In this document: one piece after another, positions 46,341-58,584 of the stretch | How the letters are laid out: every line of letters begins with the position of its first letter | How positions within the stretch are numbered: position 1 is the stretch's first letter | Assembly: GCA_034359265.1 (NCBI GenBank) | Contig: CP136890.1 | Span: 82,795,501 to 82,859,500 of the forward strand | Origin: Canna indica | Lineage: Eukaryota > Streptophyta > Magnoliopsida > Zingiberales > Cannaceae | DNA: 64,000 nucleotides | Direction of reading: 5' to 3' | Position numbers and translations under genes: made by a program | Notes under the pieces: generated by a model | Told to the model about the DNA's origin: nothing | Databases searched by the model: none | What the model saw: only the letters and a program-made list of their open reading frames with translations

Positions 46341-47195
46341 GCTGGTGGTAGTTTGGCGGCCACCCGTCTACCTACCCTATGTGGCTATGTGGGACCGATG
46401 GGTCCAGGGAGCATGCATATTATTGAGGTCTTGCATTGCATGCATATGATTGAGGTCTTGCATTGCATATTTGCATGCATATGAGTGAGGTGTTGTATTT
46501 ATCCTATTTTATTGATGTGGATATGCTTATACGTATTGATGGATGCGGTTATCATGAGTAGAGTGGTGGATGTGTTACTGATGCTTGTTCCGTCATTTTG
46601 AAGGATATTTTATACTTGTTGACGGATGCTGGTTTCATGCATAGAGTAGTTGATATATTATTGCTAATTTCTTCCGACGTTGTTGTTACATTATATATCT
46701 GCTATTTGTATTATTTTTGCATGATAATTGATTTGGTGGATTGAGGACTGATCTGCTCACTAAGTCCTAGTTGGACTTACCCCTCATTTCTGTTGTTTTG
46801 TAGCACCTGAGTTAGATTAAAGAGATACTGGGGTGTAGTAGCACGGCTGGTGCCGGCAGAGCAGCAGATCTCGTGTCATGTCATGATCGAGGAGGATACC
46901 GAGTTCAGTCATTTTTATTTTGTTGAGTCATGTAGACTCAGTTATTTTATTTTTACTTTTTCCTTAGTTTGAGGTATCCTTGCTGAGATTTTAAAATTTT
47001 AAAAATAAATTGAATATTTAGCATTTATTTAATTAGTGGTTTGATTTCTTTTAGGATTTTGATGTTTTCTTTAAGTTTTAAACATTATAAAATATTTAGG
47101 TTCATTACTTGATTATGTATAATTATTTTGGAGTTAGACTTCGAGGTACGTGGCGTACCTGATCGGCCATACCAGGTTTGAGGTGTGACAAATAA

Positions 47196-48564
47196 AATTT
47201 AACATAAAAGTAAGAAATAAAAAGGTAAAAAATATATTTTAGATTAGTAAATAATAATTATTTTTACCATAAAAAGCGATAGGTTCATATAGAAAAATAA
47301 AAATCTATATAGACAAAATATTTATAATCTACATTAACATATAAAAATAAAATATTAATAAGTGCAAATCTAAAAGGATAATAATTTTTTTATATAATAA
47401 TATTAATTTGTTTAAAAAATACATATATTCTATTCAGAGTAAAAAATTTTAATAAAGAAAATTTTAAAATACTAAAACTTTTATAAATAAACAAGTCAAA
47501 TCTATTTAAAAAATAATAATACTATATATATTCTTAACAATAAAATAGACAAGAAATATAGAAAAAATAAAATTGAAGAATATTAATATTTGTAAGGGTA
47601 TACATCAAATATAATGCAAATATAAAATAAATTTTACGAATTAAAACAATATACGTATAGATAACTAATTTAAAAATAAAAATTTTAAATTATTTAAGCT
47701 TTATTCAAAAATAAAAAAATATATTTCAAAACACAAAACTAATATAAAAATAATTATATGCATTAAAATTATTTTCAACAATTATTCGATAAATGTACAA
47801 TTATTACAATAAAATATAGGTTCAAAGAATAAACATAAAAAAAAATAGAATAAAATTTATAATCATAAAAGAGTAAAATATTAATAAAATGAAAATCTAA
47901 AATCAATGGGAAAACTTTTGACTATACTACATAAATAATATTTTTATATACTTGTACGCATTTATTTTAATATTATTAAAACCTTCTAATAATATTTTAA
48001 TAATGAAAAACCTTAATATTAATGATATATTATAGAATAAGATAACAAATATATTTAGAATAAATATATTTATTTTATTTTTTATAATATAATTATTTTA
48101 TAGAGAATAATGTTTTGATAAAAAAAACTTAATAGTAATGATATTTTACATGAAAAAATCAAAATAATTATAATAAATATTTATATATTTCAACAATCAA
48201 AATGTAAAAAATTTAAAAAATAATAATAATTGTATGGGTAAAAACTAAATATAATATAGAATGAGATAACAAATTGAGAAAAAAAATAAGATATTTAAAT
48301 TATTTTAAATTACATAAATGTTTTTTATTTTAAAATACTATATTAAGTTTTCCTCAAGCAAACCAAAGAAAATGGTAATTCAAAAACTCAATAACCAATA
48401 AAAAACAGTCCAAACATTTAAAAATATTTTCAATTATTATTCAAAAAAAAAATTAAACATCAAAATAGATTCTTATGAAAAAATATTATAAATATATATA
48501 ATTAGATTACATTTTATAATATTAAAATAATAAGATTCATAAGTATTAATATGTGAAAAAAGAA
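47196..48564. other. Very AT-rich intergenic DNA
   Basis: Low-complexity AT-rich sequence with no gene, RNA or recognisable element. Confidence 0.6.
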
Positions 48565-49615
48565 CATCAAATTTTCAAAATCGAATTTTGGGAGAAAAAA
48601 ATTCTAAGATTCAGATTTTGGGGATCAAAATTCTCAAAATCAAAATCTAATTGATTAGATACTCATTTTACTCATGGGCTAAAGTCTCTAATCAGTTAGA
48701 CTTTGGTCAAAAATTTAAAAAAATATAAAATATAATTTAAATTTATATAAAAAAATTATGATAAAAATGAGATATTATAGCATAAAAATATATTTTCAAA
48801 CTATCTAAGACATTAAAGACTTTTGCACAAAATCTATAAATTTAAATTTGTATTAAAAATTATGAAATATTTTGATGTAAAATATTTTTTTGGATCATAG
48901 TACCTCTTTTGTATTATTAAAAAATTATTTTATGAATTCAAATATTTTTTAAAAAAATTATGAAGCTATTATAGACTTTGCAAAAAAATCTCTAATGAGT
49001 TAGAGACTTTTGTTTATAATAATTTTTAAATTATAAAAATAAAATGTAATTCATAAAAAATATATATGTGATATAAAATATATGCTAGTCTATCAAAATA
49101 TTTTGAATAAAAAAATATTTTTATATTTTTATTTTAAATTTAATTTTATAGACTTTGGGCAAAAATCTCTAATGTATTAGAGACTTTTGTCCAAACTCTA
49201 TAATAACTTTGTAATTAAAAATAATAATTAATTAATGAAATATATTTTTTAAAATACAAAAGATATGTTGTAGTTCAAAAAAAATATTTTTCATCAAAAT
49301 ATTTCATAATTTTTAATTTAAATTTAGTTTTATAGATTTTGTGCAACTTTTTTTAATGAATTAAAGAGTTTGAAAATATATTTTTTAGACTCTAGTACCT
49401 CATTTTTATTATAATTTTTTAATATAAATTAAAAGTATTATATATATATATATATATATATAAATTTTAACCAAAATCTCTAACTAGTTAGAGTCTTTGG
49501 CGCAGAGGTAAAATGTGTATAAAATCCACTAGGTTTTGATTTTAAAAATTTTGACTCTAAAATTCGAATCTGAGAATTTTTTTCTCTCAAAATCTGATTT
49601 TGAAAAATTCCTGAA
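48565..49615. mobile_element. Large foldback (long imperfect palindrome, ~1.05 kb)
   Basis: The left arm begins TTTTCAAAATCGAATTTTGG and the complement of the right arm begins TTTTTCAAAATCAGATTTTG. The arms match with few changes through AAAATTCT...AGATTC, ATTTTAC...TCATGG/CTCTGC and CTCTAA...GTTAGA. Pairing continues inward: TTTTGCACAAAATCTATAAA, then ATTATGAAATATTTTGATG, on both arms. The centre lies near 49090, so each arm is about 500 bp. The core motif AATCTCTAAT...TTAGAGACTTTTG is itself palindromic and repeats near 48685, 48995, 49165 and 49475. It may be a foldback or MULE-type MITE. Target duplication is not resolved. Confidence 0.8.
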
Positions 49616-50433
49616 AAAAAGAATTAAAAATACAAAATAAAACTTAATCCAATATGATGATTTCAAATTATAAAATCATCAACTCAAACAAAATTAGCTA
49701 TAAATATCAAATCACCAATATATAAAACATAATAGAAAAAGTATAAAATAAAAAAATTTACCAACCCTTACCAACAAAAGCAAGAAAGAAAATACGAAAA
49801 ATTGGATAAGAGGTAGAAAAAAATAAAATATATACGTGGGTTACATAACTCAGATATAAATTGATAATTAAATTGAAAAATAAGTATTAAAATCGCACTA
49901 AATGCTGCCATAATGATAAAATATTTTTATGTTTAGAAACTGCACATTTTTATTATAATTAAGATTTAATATAAAATTTAACAATATAAATTATTAAAAT
50001 AAAATTAATTGGATACATGATACGACATTAATTGACATTTTGAAAGTGCCCGAAATTGCGCATGGAGAATGAAAAGAAATTTGAAGTGGAAAGAGGATTG
50101 GCCATCTCACCTTGTATTTATTGTTAAAAAAGAAATTATCATGCTTTCTGTAGTGCTGATGGTGGCTAAACAATTAACTTTTTTTCTCTTCTGGAAAAAA
50201 AAATTATTACACCTTTTGCACGAATTTTTTTCTCGCAAAGAATATAACAAATGAAGAGGAATATTCTGAAGCGACGCTACTTGATACAATTTCCATACAT
50301 AAAAATTGTGTTGTTCTGCAAATAAAAATAAATTTGTGAACGATGATAAATATTTGGTGCAAAAAACAATTGGAAAACGTTTCTACAAATTGTCGACCTT
50401 GACAGGAAGCAAATATCTATCTCCATGTCAGAA
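49616..50433. other. AT-rich DNA and probable MGDG synthase 3' UTR
   Basis: Downstream side of the MGDG synthase gene. The part nearest 50433 is presumably 3' UTR. I recognise no other gene. Short open frames at 50069-50516 are antisense or non-coding. Confidence 0.5.
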
Positions 50434-53400
50434 TCAGGATGCACAGGAGTATTGGGGCACGAGACTCCGTTCTCTGACCAACTCGTGAAGGTCATGAACA
50501 ATCTTGAAAACTGCATCCGGGCGTGCCAACTTCAGAGCATTCTGAGACATGGCTCTAAGCTCATCAGATTTAGGACCGAACCACTCAGCAACTATCTTTG
50601 CTATCTCTTTTGGTGATTTGGAGAACTTCCCACATCCATTGTCTACCACGTAGGGCACGTTACCAACTTCCTGTAAAGCAAACATATATCAGATTTAAAT
50701 GTGTTGCTTGTCTCGTTGACTATAAAACACGACAACAATATAAAGGTCAATAAATCATTTAAAAGACCTTCTAGATTATGAATTTGACTGATGCTGCAAA
50801 GTTAATAATGCATGTCTAGTTGCATGTAGGATGTAGCAGATAACATGATATCCATTAACTTGTCTAATTAACTTGCAACTTGCTAGTGGATTATAGATTG
50901 CAAAATTATTATAAAGCATCACTGAAAAGAAAGGTCAACTGAATAGTTAATATCATATCAGAAGTAAGAAAAATGAGATAGGTCATAGTACCATTTTTAT
51001 GTGAATGTACTCTAACCATTGTGCAATCTAGCATAAGTAATGAATAAGCGAGGTATCTAAAGAAGCCAAACAGACTCACCTGCCCTGCAATATAGCCATT
51101 TAGTATAATAGGAAGACCACGGATCATAGCTTCTGCAATTGTACCAGGTCCTGCCTACAGAATATACAACTCAATTAATTTATTAACTAGTGTGTGCCAG
51201 AGTTTTGAAAACTAAAATTGCAGAAAACTTTACTTTGGTAATGATGCAGTCGCAAGCGCCCATGCATTCTTCCATCTTAGTAACAAAGCCTTTTACCTGA
51301 AAATTCAAGAGGATGCACAGAAGATAAGAGCGAATATACAGGATAAGGTTTAGCTTTCTTTAGAGCCAGTGGATGAGTATAATTCCTGCTACTGCAAGTG
51401 TATCACATCACATACTAGCATTCAATTAAGAAAAGTGCTATTTTGAATGAATAACCTAATACAAGTTATACTTCATAGACAATGCTTATAATCGTCATTT
51501 ACAGTAAATAAGGATACTCACACTCTAATCAAAGCACACTAGGTTACATCATGGTTAACTCTCTCCATGCACTCATAATCTAATCAAGTCCTTTTCTCAA
51601 CATTTTGGACAGAGTCATTTTTGTTTTATTCTGCGACGCCTACCAATATATACTCTCTTGTCATCTTTCCTTATGATGCATTTCTAGGCCTTTTCTTCCA
51701 ATTTAATAGCGCTACTTAATAATGGTCATATAATACCATTTCTGGTGGTTCACTGCATTTCAGTGTTGGCTGCAGCCAAAGAGTCTACAAGACTGCTATC
51801 TTGGTAACAGAGTCACAATATAAAAGCATCATTTGAGTGTAGTGGGCTAAAAAGAGACTTGATTATTAAATGTCAACTATAATTATCTTATAGTGTAGCT
51901 TGCAAAAGGAATACTGTAAAACACTTAAATGTCAACTATAACTGAAATCCTTAAAAGCTCAAAACCTCAAATCCTTAAATACTGTGACCAATCGGCTAAA
52001 ATCAAGAAATTCAAGAAGCAGACTCCAGCTAAGATTTTTCAGTCGTGTAATAAGGAGAACCCAGCTTTCAATTAACCTTGTGGTATGAAATGGATTATTT
52101 CACATGGACAGATCAAGTTTCACCACTTGGATTTGGATCAGAATGATCTCAGTCAATTCCCATTGACCTGACATACTTTCTACAAGGAACTATGGCAGAA
52201 ACCATACTCTAAAAAGAAAACCAACTGATAAGGGCTGACATAAAATCTCCTTATATGGGCTAGCCGATCTTGTGGAGCATTCTCACACATTGATTGATTT
52301 TAGCTAACTCTATAAATAACTTAACATTAAGGATCACTCTCATAGTCTGTGCTTTTAAAAGCTACTTTAGAACAAGATACCTTGTCGAGAAAATGAAGCT
52401 GTAGCAGAAGAAGAACAAGATATTACAATCAAGCTAAGTATTACAAACACCAGTCCAAGAGAAATTATTTCACCTGAACAGGAAGTTTCCAGTCAATTGA
52501 CTGCAATCTATTGGCAAGTTTTGTGTTCCTGCCACAGATTATAAGTATCTGGCCTATAGCTTCTCCAAGATTCTCATCATACAATGATTCACCAAGAGAC
52601 CTAGCAGTAGCCTCAATAGGACCCATTCCTTCCCCTCCTCCCATCAATAAAACAGCAGGTAAATCCTCATCCATTCCTAATTCCCTTCTTAGATCCACCT
52701 GCCATAAACAAGAGAAAATATGTTCTCAAGAACTAAATGAAGTGTTAGTAGGTTAGTTATTATAACACTTGAAGAAGAAAGATTGACTGATGAATGTTGA
52801 TGTTTTAAGGAGGAGAATGCTACCTTCGGTCGGACTGGCTTCACAAAAGAAGGACGCACTGGAAGACCATAGACCTTGATCTGTGAGGGCTGCAGGCCAG
52901 CTTTTAATGCCCTCTTTGCCACCTCAGACGAAGGGCAATAGCATCTTGTTACAAGCCTATGGAACCTAACAACAAACAGTCACAACAACCATGGTCAATG
53001 TTGCAAAAGAAAAGGCAGATTATTATTGCCAAAGTGCCAAGTATTGTGCACACTGCACATACTGAAAGAAATTACTGATGTTGAAGTGTTAACAATTTTT
53101 ATAAATTTAGCCTACCATGTTGGATGGCATGTGCTCAGGTCTGTCACAACTGTAGTAAAGATGATCTTCTGCAACAGACCTTTTGCCCTCAAAATCCGAA
53201 GGGGAACATGTTGCATTAGAGGATGTACACTTATAATAATATCAGGCTGGTACTTCAATAACCCTTTTGCTACTTCTCTGCAGAAAGACAAAAAAGGCCA
53301 GTTTATACACACACAAGAAAGGCAAAAGGAACTTTGAACCTCTGAGGGAGCTCCAGATCACATGGTTGCTAGTGACATAATTCTATCTCACTAACTGAAT

Positions 53401-55602
53401 TCTGAGGATGCACTAATAGACAGAGACATTCTTATTATTCAATTCAGAATCATATTTGGCTATCACAAAAGCAAAAATGCCAAATCATAATACATAACAG
53501 ATGCAATGGAGATATTATCATTAAACAGATATTACTCCAAGAAAACTTGTTTCTTTCCATAATGTCATGTATTCCACCATACAAACAGAAGATACACAAG
53601 ATATATATTAATAGCACATAAAATCACGATTTACAATCTGATCAAAACATAGCTTCTAAACTAAATAATTAGAAGTTCCTTGTAGATGGTAATACAACCA
53701 AAATGGTGTCCATTTCATCTGGCCATCTGGGAAAGAACTGTATAAACATAGTGCTTTATGCTCCATTGCTCCTAATGATACAAGGAGAGATACAGGTATA
53801 GCCTATAAGAGATTGAACTAATTTAATTTATAAAGAAAAAGACTGACCTAACAGGTATGCTCCTTTCACAAAGCCTTGGGAGTTGGGAGGATCAATGTAT
53901 CTATCCTATCCTCACAAGTTATAAACAACGAGACTGCTTCCATGACTTCAATTCTAGTTACCCAAGTAAATAAGGACCCTGCTTTTAACAGCCTGATTAT
54001 GATATTACGTCCAATTGAATGTGCTAAAATCATAGAATTTCTTTATAAAGTTCACAAAATATTTAATAAGCAAATGTTAGAAAGATAGAGGAACTTAGAA
54101 ACAAAATAATTCTTATTTCAAACTCCATTTCTTATATAACCACAGCTAACACAAAAACCTTGTACAATCTACTTAGGTATGACTAAATCTCCTACTTATC
54201 TATAATTAAACATTTGCCTCATAGATGTTATCCCTCTAATTGTGTATTTTTCCCACATGACTATGAAATATGAAAAAAAAATATCATCCTTTGATCTGTG
54301 CTGTTCATGATTATCTTGGAAAGTTGAAAGAAATTAAGAATAAGTAATAATAGATAACAGTTTACTGCAAATACTAAGGACTTGACACTTAGATTCAATC
54401 TTTTTGCCAACTATCAGGCTTAAGACTAAGCACTTTAGACACTCAGATCCAGTCTTTTGGCCAACAATCAGAATATAATAAGACTGGATTATGTTAGGGT
54501 AAATAGGGAGAAAAGTGTAGCGAAAAACCATAAATTTTAGAAGTTCCAAATGCAACACATGCTACACATATGTCGGTGATTAGTCAATCTTGCCTGTTCC
54601 CATGAATCAGTTACATGATGTTATTTGATGCATTAATCCCAAAATATCAGCTAGAGCAATTTGCTATGCTCATTATTTTCACTAGAGGTTTATCTTAGTC
54701 TTTTATGTGCGTCTGCAATTCCATCATAAAGGTCACGAATTAAATACTAGAGATTGTTAATTAATGTTCATCAAGTTTCCCTGACAGAGAAAAGCCTAAC
54801 TTCAAAATGCATTGGTCATGGCAAAGTCTGATTTTGTATTATCTTACCGAGCTATAAATGTTGAAGTTGCTGCAAAATGTGGTTGATGCACTAAGCGAGG
54901 GGCGGTCCCATAGTATGTCATTTTCCACAAAGCACCATGCTTTACCAAGAAGTTATAGCTCCTAGGCAGTTGGTTAAAAGGCCAGGGAGTGTGGTCAGTC
55001 CACAAATCCGTCACAAAAACCTACATCAACACGCAATGTTGATCCAACAAACAAGAAAGCAAGCATTTTTAATCGAACTACACGAATCTAAGACGGCAAG
55101 ATACCATCATTGACCTTACCTGGTACTCCTCTCCGAATTCCTGATTGAAGGCAGCCTTAATGGCCTCGGCCGATGCCCTATGCCCCCCACCAGTGTCACT
55201 CATCAAGATCAAAACTTTCTTCGGCCTCTCATACTCGACCACCCCGTTCGCGGGCACACCGTCGTTCTCGACGACGCCGGGTCCCTCATCCACCTGCCCA
55301 ACCACATCGCTTGAGACGTCGAGAGACGCGAACCCAATCGGGGTGCGACTCTCGCAGTGGGCCCGCACAAATCGATTAAACTCGCTCCAGACTCGATGGA
55401 ACTTGGAGGACGACGGCGAGGAAGCTGCTCGGGAGAGCGCGGAAAAGGCGGGCGGCCGGCGGAGGACGCAAGCGGAGTTCAATGGGACAGCGGAGGAAGA
55501 AGCAGGGAAGAGGGGGAGGCGGAGGAGGAGGGAGTCGAAGGAGAGGGGGAGGCGGAGATCGAGGAGATTGGGGGTTTCGTGGGCGACGGAAGAGGGCGAC
55601 AT
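50434..55602 (-). CDS. MGD1: Monogalactosyldiacylglycerol synthase, type A, chloroplastic
   Basis: A family GT28 glycosyltransferase that moves galactose from UDP-galactose to diacylglycerol, making MGDG in the plastid inner envelope. Eight exons in transcript order: 55602-55120, 55020-54848, 53277-53116, 52965-52824, 52698-52474, 51296-51234, 51154-51080 and 50670-50434. All are GT-AG, and the joined frame is 519 codons. Residues 1 to about 100 are Ser/Leu/Arg-rich with few acids, fitting a transit peptide, which marks type A. The diacylglycerol-side Gly loop is [13 protein letters not shown], with His141 at the likely catalytic-base position. The sugar-nucleotide domain has [11 protein letters not shown] (340-347) and [11 protein letters not shown] (416-425). 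It ends [11 protein letters not shown]. Introns 2 and 5 are long (about 1.6 and 1.2 kb). No defects seen. Confidence 0.97.
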
Positions 55603-55760
55603 GGGGGCGAATTGGGCGAGGGGAGAACGAGCATGGGCGGGTTTAATTAGGGTCTAAAGGGAGGAAAGAGAGAATAGGACGGGGAAGGTGGAACTGGAAG
55701 AGGAAGAGGAAGACTGCAAACCTGCGAAGAAGGAGGAGGAGGTGAGCCACATAGCGGCAG

Positions 55761-55766
55761 TTTATA
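55761..55766 (-). promoter_or_regulatory. TATA box of the MGDG synthase gene
   Basis: TATAAA on the minus strand (CCTTTATAAACTGCC), 159 bp before the start codon, followed by a CT-rich leader. Confidence 0.6.
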
Positions 55767-55881
55767 AAGGAATTTTGATGTTGGTATCTGAGGATAACTC
55801 ATACTCTAGACAAAAGGTATATGCTTATTTTTTTTATTTGCATGAGAAAGAAAGAATTAAACACTGCTCACGTTAGGGGAA

Positions 55882-56224
55882 TAGAGATGTAGAGTATCGA
55901 ATAGTTCTACGATCGATTGAAATTTATTCGACCAAATATTTTAAAAAACTCCAAATTAAAATTAAGTAGGATCCAAGATAAAATTTAATAATTTCGAGCC
56001 TAATACATTGGATATTTAGAATCAGATTCGAAATAAGTACTCGAAACTTATATTCTAGAATTTATAAATGAACAGATTTCAACAGAATACTCAGAACTTA
56101 TACATTGGAATTTGTCATTTACAGATTCCAACAGAGTAGGATTCGAGTCTAAAACTTAGGAACCAGTCTTATCATAGAATTTGAATATCATAAAAAATAT
56201 TGAGGACGAATCCGCTCATCTCTA
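55882..56224. mobile_element. hAT-like MITE (343 bp), TAGAGATG ends
   Basis: Left end TAGAGATGTAGAG and right end GAATCCGCTCATCTCTA. The complement of the right end (TAGAGATGAGCGGATTC) matches the left end of the 8685 element. The body is shared with 38846-39609. No matching 8 bp flanks are visible, so the insertion is old or the edges have drifted. Confidence 0.65.
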
Positions 56225-56601
56225 TCTCAATCACAAATAATAATATAATACATGTCATGCAGTTGAACCAAAATTTAAATACGAGTGACGAAGAAAATGA
56301 ATTTGGGCTTAACTTATTTTCAAACAAACACAAGCAATAATATATACACGTCATGCAGTCGAACCAAAATCTAAATATGAGTGACGAAGAAAATGAATTT
56401 GAGCTTAACTTATTTCCAAAAATTAACTCTTAAAGAGAGGATCGTTCAAGTCATTATTTATAATAGCACTTTACACTTATAAGCAGTTACGTCAAATATA
56501 GATTAATAAGCGAAACTAGCCTAATTTATTATCCAATCGATAATTTTTTGTATAGTAATAAAAAATAAATGCAAAATTCATAGTGCTTCTACCGTACATT
56601 A
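56225..56601. other. Intergenic DNA with a local duplication
   Basis: A direct repeat of about 80 bp (CATGTCATGCAGTTGAACCA near 56250 and CACGTCATGCAGTCGAACCA near 56347, each followed by AAATGAATTTG) is the only structure seen. Confidence 0.6.
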
Positions 56602-57113
56602 GGGGCTCGTTTGGTGCATCGTATAGTACTAGTCTGTATTAATTAACCTGTATAAAATTAATTTGTATTGTATTATTATTATACAGTGTTTGATGCACAT
56701 ATGTACTAGCCTGTATAGTACTAGTATGTATTGACTAACATGTATAATATAGTATAATAATATAATATATATAATATATTATATAATATAGTATATTATA
56801 TGTAATATATTATAATAATATAATATAATATAAAAAATTATATAATATATTTTATCATTAAAAATATTTTATAAATTAAAATTATTCTTAAAATATTTTT
56901 TAATTTTTGGTCGGAGGTAAAATGAGTATTTAAAATATTAAAAATTTTAATGTAAATTAATGAAGAGCTTTGAGAGTGCATTATTAATACACCTTATGAT
57001 AATTTATGAAATACTATTTTTAGTGTAAATATTAATTAATATTATTTTTAAATATTGTATAATATTATTCTAATATTACATATGAGATTTATACGAAGTA
57101 TCAAATAGGTCTT
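56602..57113. mobile_element. MITE with GGGGCTCGTTTGGTGC ends (Harbinger/Tourist-like)
   Basis: Left end GGGGCTCGTTTGGTGCATCG, and the complement of the right end reads AAGACCTATTTGATACTTCG. They are inverted repeats once C-to-T ageing is allowed. Flanks are TTA and ATA, close to the TTA duplication of Harbinger-type MITEs. The interior is almost entirely TATAATA low-complexity sequence. Confidence 0.65.
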
Positions 57114-57129
57114 ATAATTTGTAATGTTC

Positions 57130-57290
57130 ATGGTAGTAAAAGTTTTTGAGGAAGTATCAGCACCACTATTCAATGTGTCAATAGCAAATTTACCATCAAA
57201 TTCCATTACGATATTGGTGCTTCATCGGGCTAGTCAAATTGCCTCAAGAATGGCAATTGCTTTGCAGTGAAAAAGGGCATTGAGCCTGAA
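57130..57290 (-). pseudogene. LINE RNase H fragment (relic)
   Basis: On the minus strand HCKAIAILEAI then NIVMEFDGKFAIDTLNSGAD resembles the plant LINE RNase H core (AEALAIxxA...VxxExDxxxxVxxLNS). It is short, has a stop and lacks the rest of the element. Confidence 0.4.
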
Positions 57291-57357
57291 TAGGTTTAGC
57301 TAGCGCCTGTATGCAGTGGCCAATTCCAATTGAATTCCTTGCAATAAGCCTAATGCC

Positions 57358-57412
57358 ACTAGTTGATGTGATAGTTGGTAAAAAAAAAAAAAAACTAGTT
57401 GATGTGATAGTT
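57358..57412. other. 19 bp perfect direct repeat flanking an A tract
   Basis: ACTAGTTGATGTGATAGTT occurs at 57358-57376 and 57394-57412. Between them lies only GGT followed by 14 A. This is the footprint expected if almost nothing but a poly(A) tail was inserted by target-primed reverse transcription. Confidence 0.7.
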
Positions 57413-57683
57413 CACTTTCAGCTACAAAATAGGTTTGGTTAGTGCAATAAGTCTAATGCCACTAGTTTGATGTGATAGATTTAGCTAGCACATGTATGCA
57501 TGTGATAACAGTTGATGTGCTTGTAGTAGTACTACCCTCAAACTAGGCCTGATTAGTGCAAATAATAGTATAAGATGAACTAGACGGAAATGACAACCGG
57601 ACTTTTTAAAGGAACCCGTCGCAATGATTTTATCCATCAACAAAAGTCGGGTACTAGATATTCACTCAAAGCACATAGACGAT

Positions 57684-58400
57684 CTTCAAGAAATTCTTTG
57701 ATTTCTTTCAAAAGCAAATGATTATTTATCTGCTTTTCACATTCCATAAATAGTCGGAACATTGAGTAAGATTAAAAAAAATATTTTGGGAATCGATTTA
57801 ATTCTATCTTTGGTCATTCCGATTGAAGAAAGGAGGATCCCAAAGAAAAAGAATTAATCTTTTGTTTTAGTTGTTGATCTCTCTTTGATCAATCAATATG
57901 AGATATTTTGAATCCTCATTTTTAATAAAATCGAAATGATCTATGGATTGATCAGAAGATCTTTTCAATTGACTAGAATTTCTTACTTAAACAAAAATAG
58001 ATTTTGTGAAATCACATTGAACATTTGACAATACATTCCGCACCTTGCTAAAAAATTGGTTTTTATTTTCCAACCACATATTATCTAACTAAATCAAATT
58101 CTCTCTCGATACGTTCCTTAAAAAATCCAATTCATGTTGATTCTTCTCCGAACTAACGAAGAGATCTTGGTGGAATTGTCACATATGAAATTGAGCATAA
58201 TTTTGCAAAGAAATACCCCGATTATTTCTCTAGAAGAGATGAAAAATATGATCAATATCATTTGACTGAACAGTTAAAATTCATTTGCAATTTTCGACCA
58301 AACAGAGTCAAACTTTAATAGAAAAATTAGAGAAAAAGAACAAATGATTCAAAGATTCACAAAACTGAGATTCAAAAATACTCATTTGAAATAGTCCATC
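57684..58400 (-). pseudogene. ycf2: Nuclear plastid DNA: ycf2 fragment
   Basis: Reading the minus strand from 58400 to 57684 with frame changes gives [76 protein letters not shown] and an EIKEFLE-like end. These are consecutive segments of the plastid Ycf2 protein. Several stops and indels show it is a decayed nuclear copy. Ycf2 is essential in plastids, and this copy cannot replace it. Transfer through the mitochondrion cannot be excluded. Confidence 0.85.
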
Positions 58401-58584
58401 AGAGCATGAAGAAACTTCCATAAAAAACAATATTTAAGAATTCTTTACAAACCTCGGAGCAAGCGGTAGGAAAACTAATATTGATGTCTCTGATCTTGAT
58501 CTCATGACATTTTCTCCTCCATCATCAAAACAACAACACATAGACGATACTTGGAACAAGAACAAAAAATAGAAGTTGGGGAGA

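Larger units (their letters stand above)
41407..47190 (+). mobile_element. Gypsy-type solo LTR (TSD AATAA), hosting nested insertions
   Basis: Starts TGTAATACCCAAAATC, ends GAGGTGTGACA and is flanked by AATAA at 41402-41406 and 47191-47195. Without the nested copia LTR and its 5 bp duplication it is about 2.8 kb, with no coding domain, so it is best read as a solo LTR. The TGTAATACCC...GTGACA ends and length suggest a chromovirus (Tekay/Del-like) gypsy element, but lineage is inferred. It contains a (TA)28 tract (42039-42094), a 28-30 bp minisatellite (42300-42560) and a 50-57 bp minisatellite (46160-46340). Short open frames inside, such as 45652-46259, are not genes. Confidence 0.85.

Noticed and set aside
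55145..55657. 170-codon plus-strand open frame over the MGDG synthase first exon
   Set aside because: Antisense to the GC-rich transit-peptide exon. The minus frame is the conserved one.
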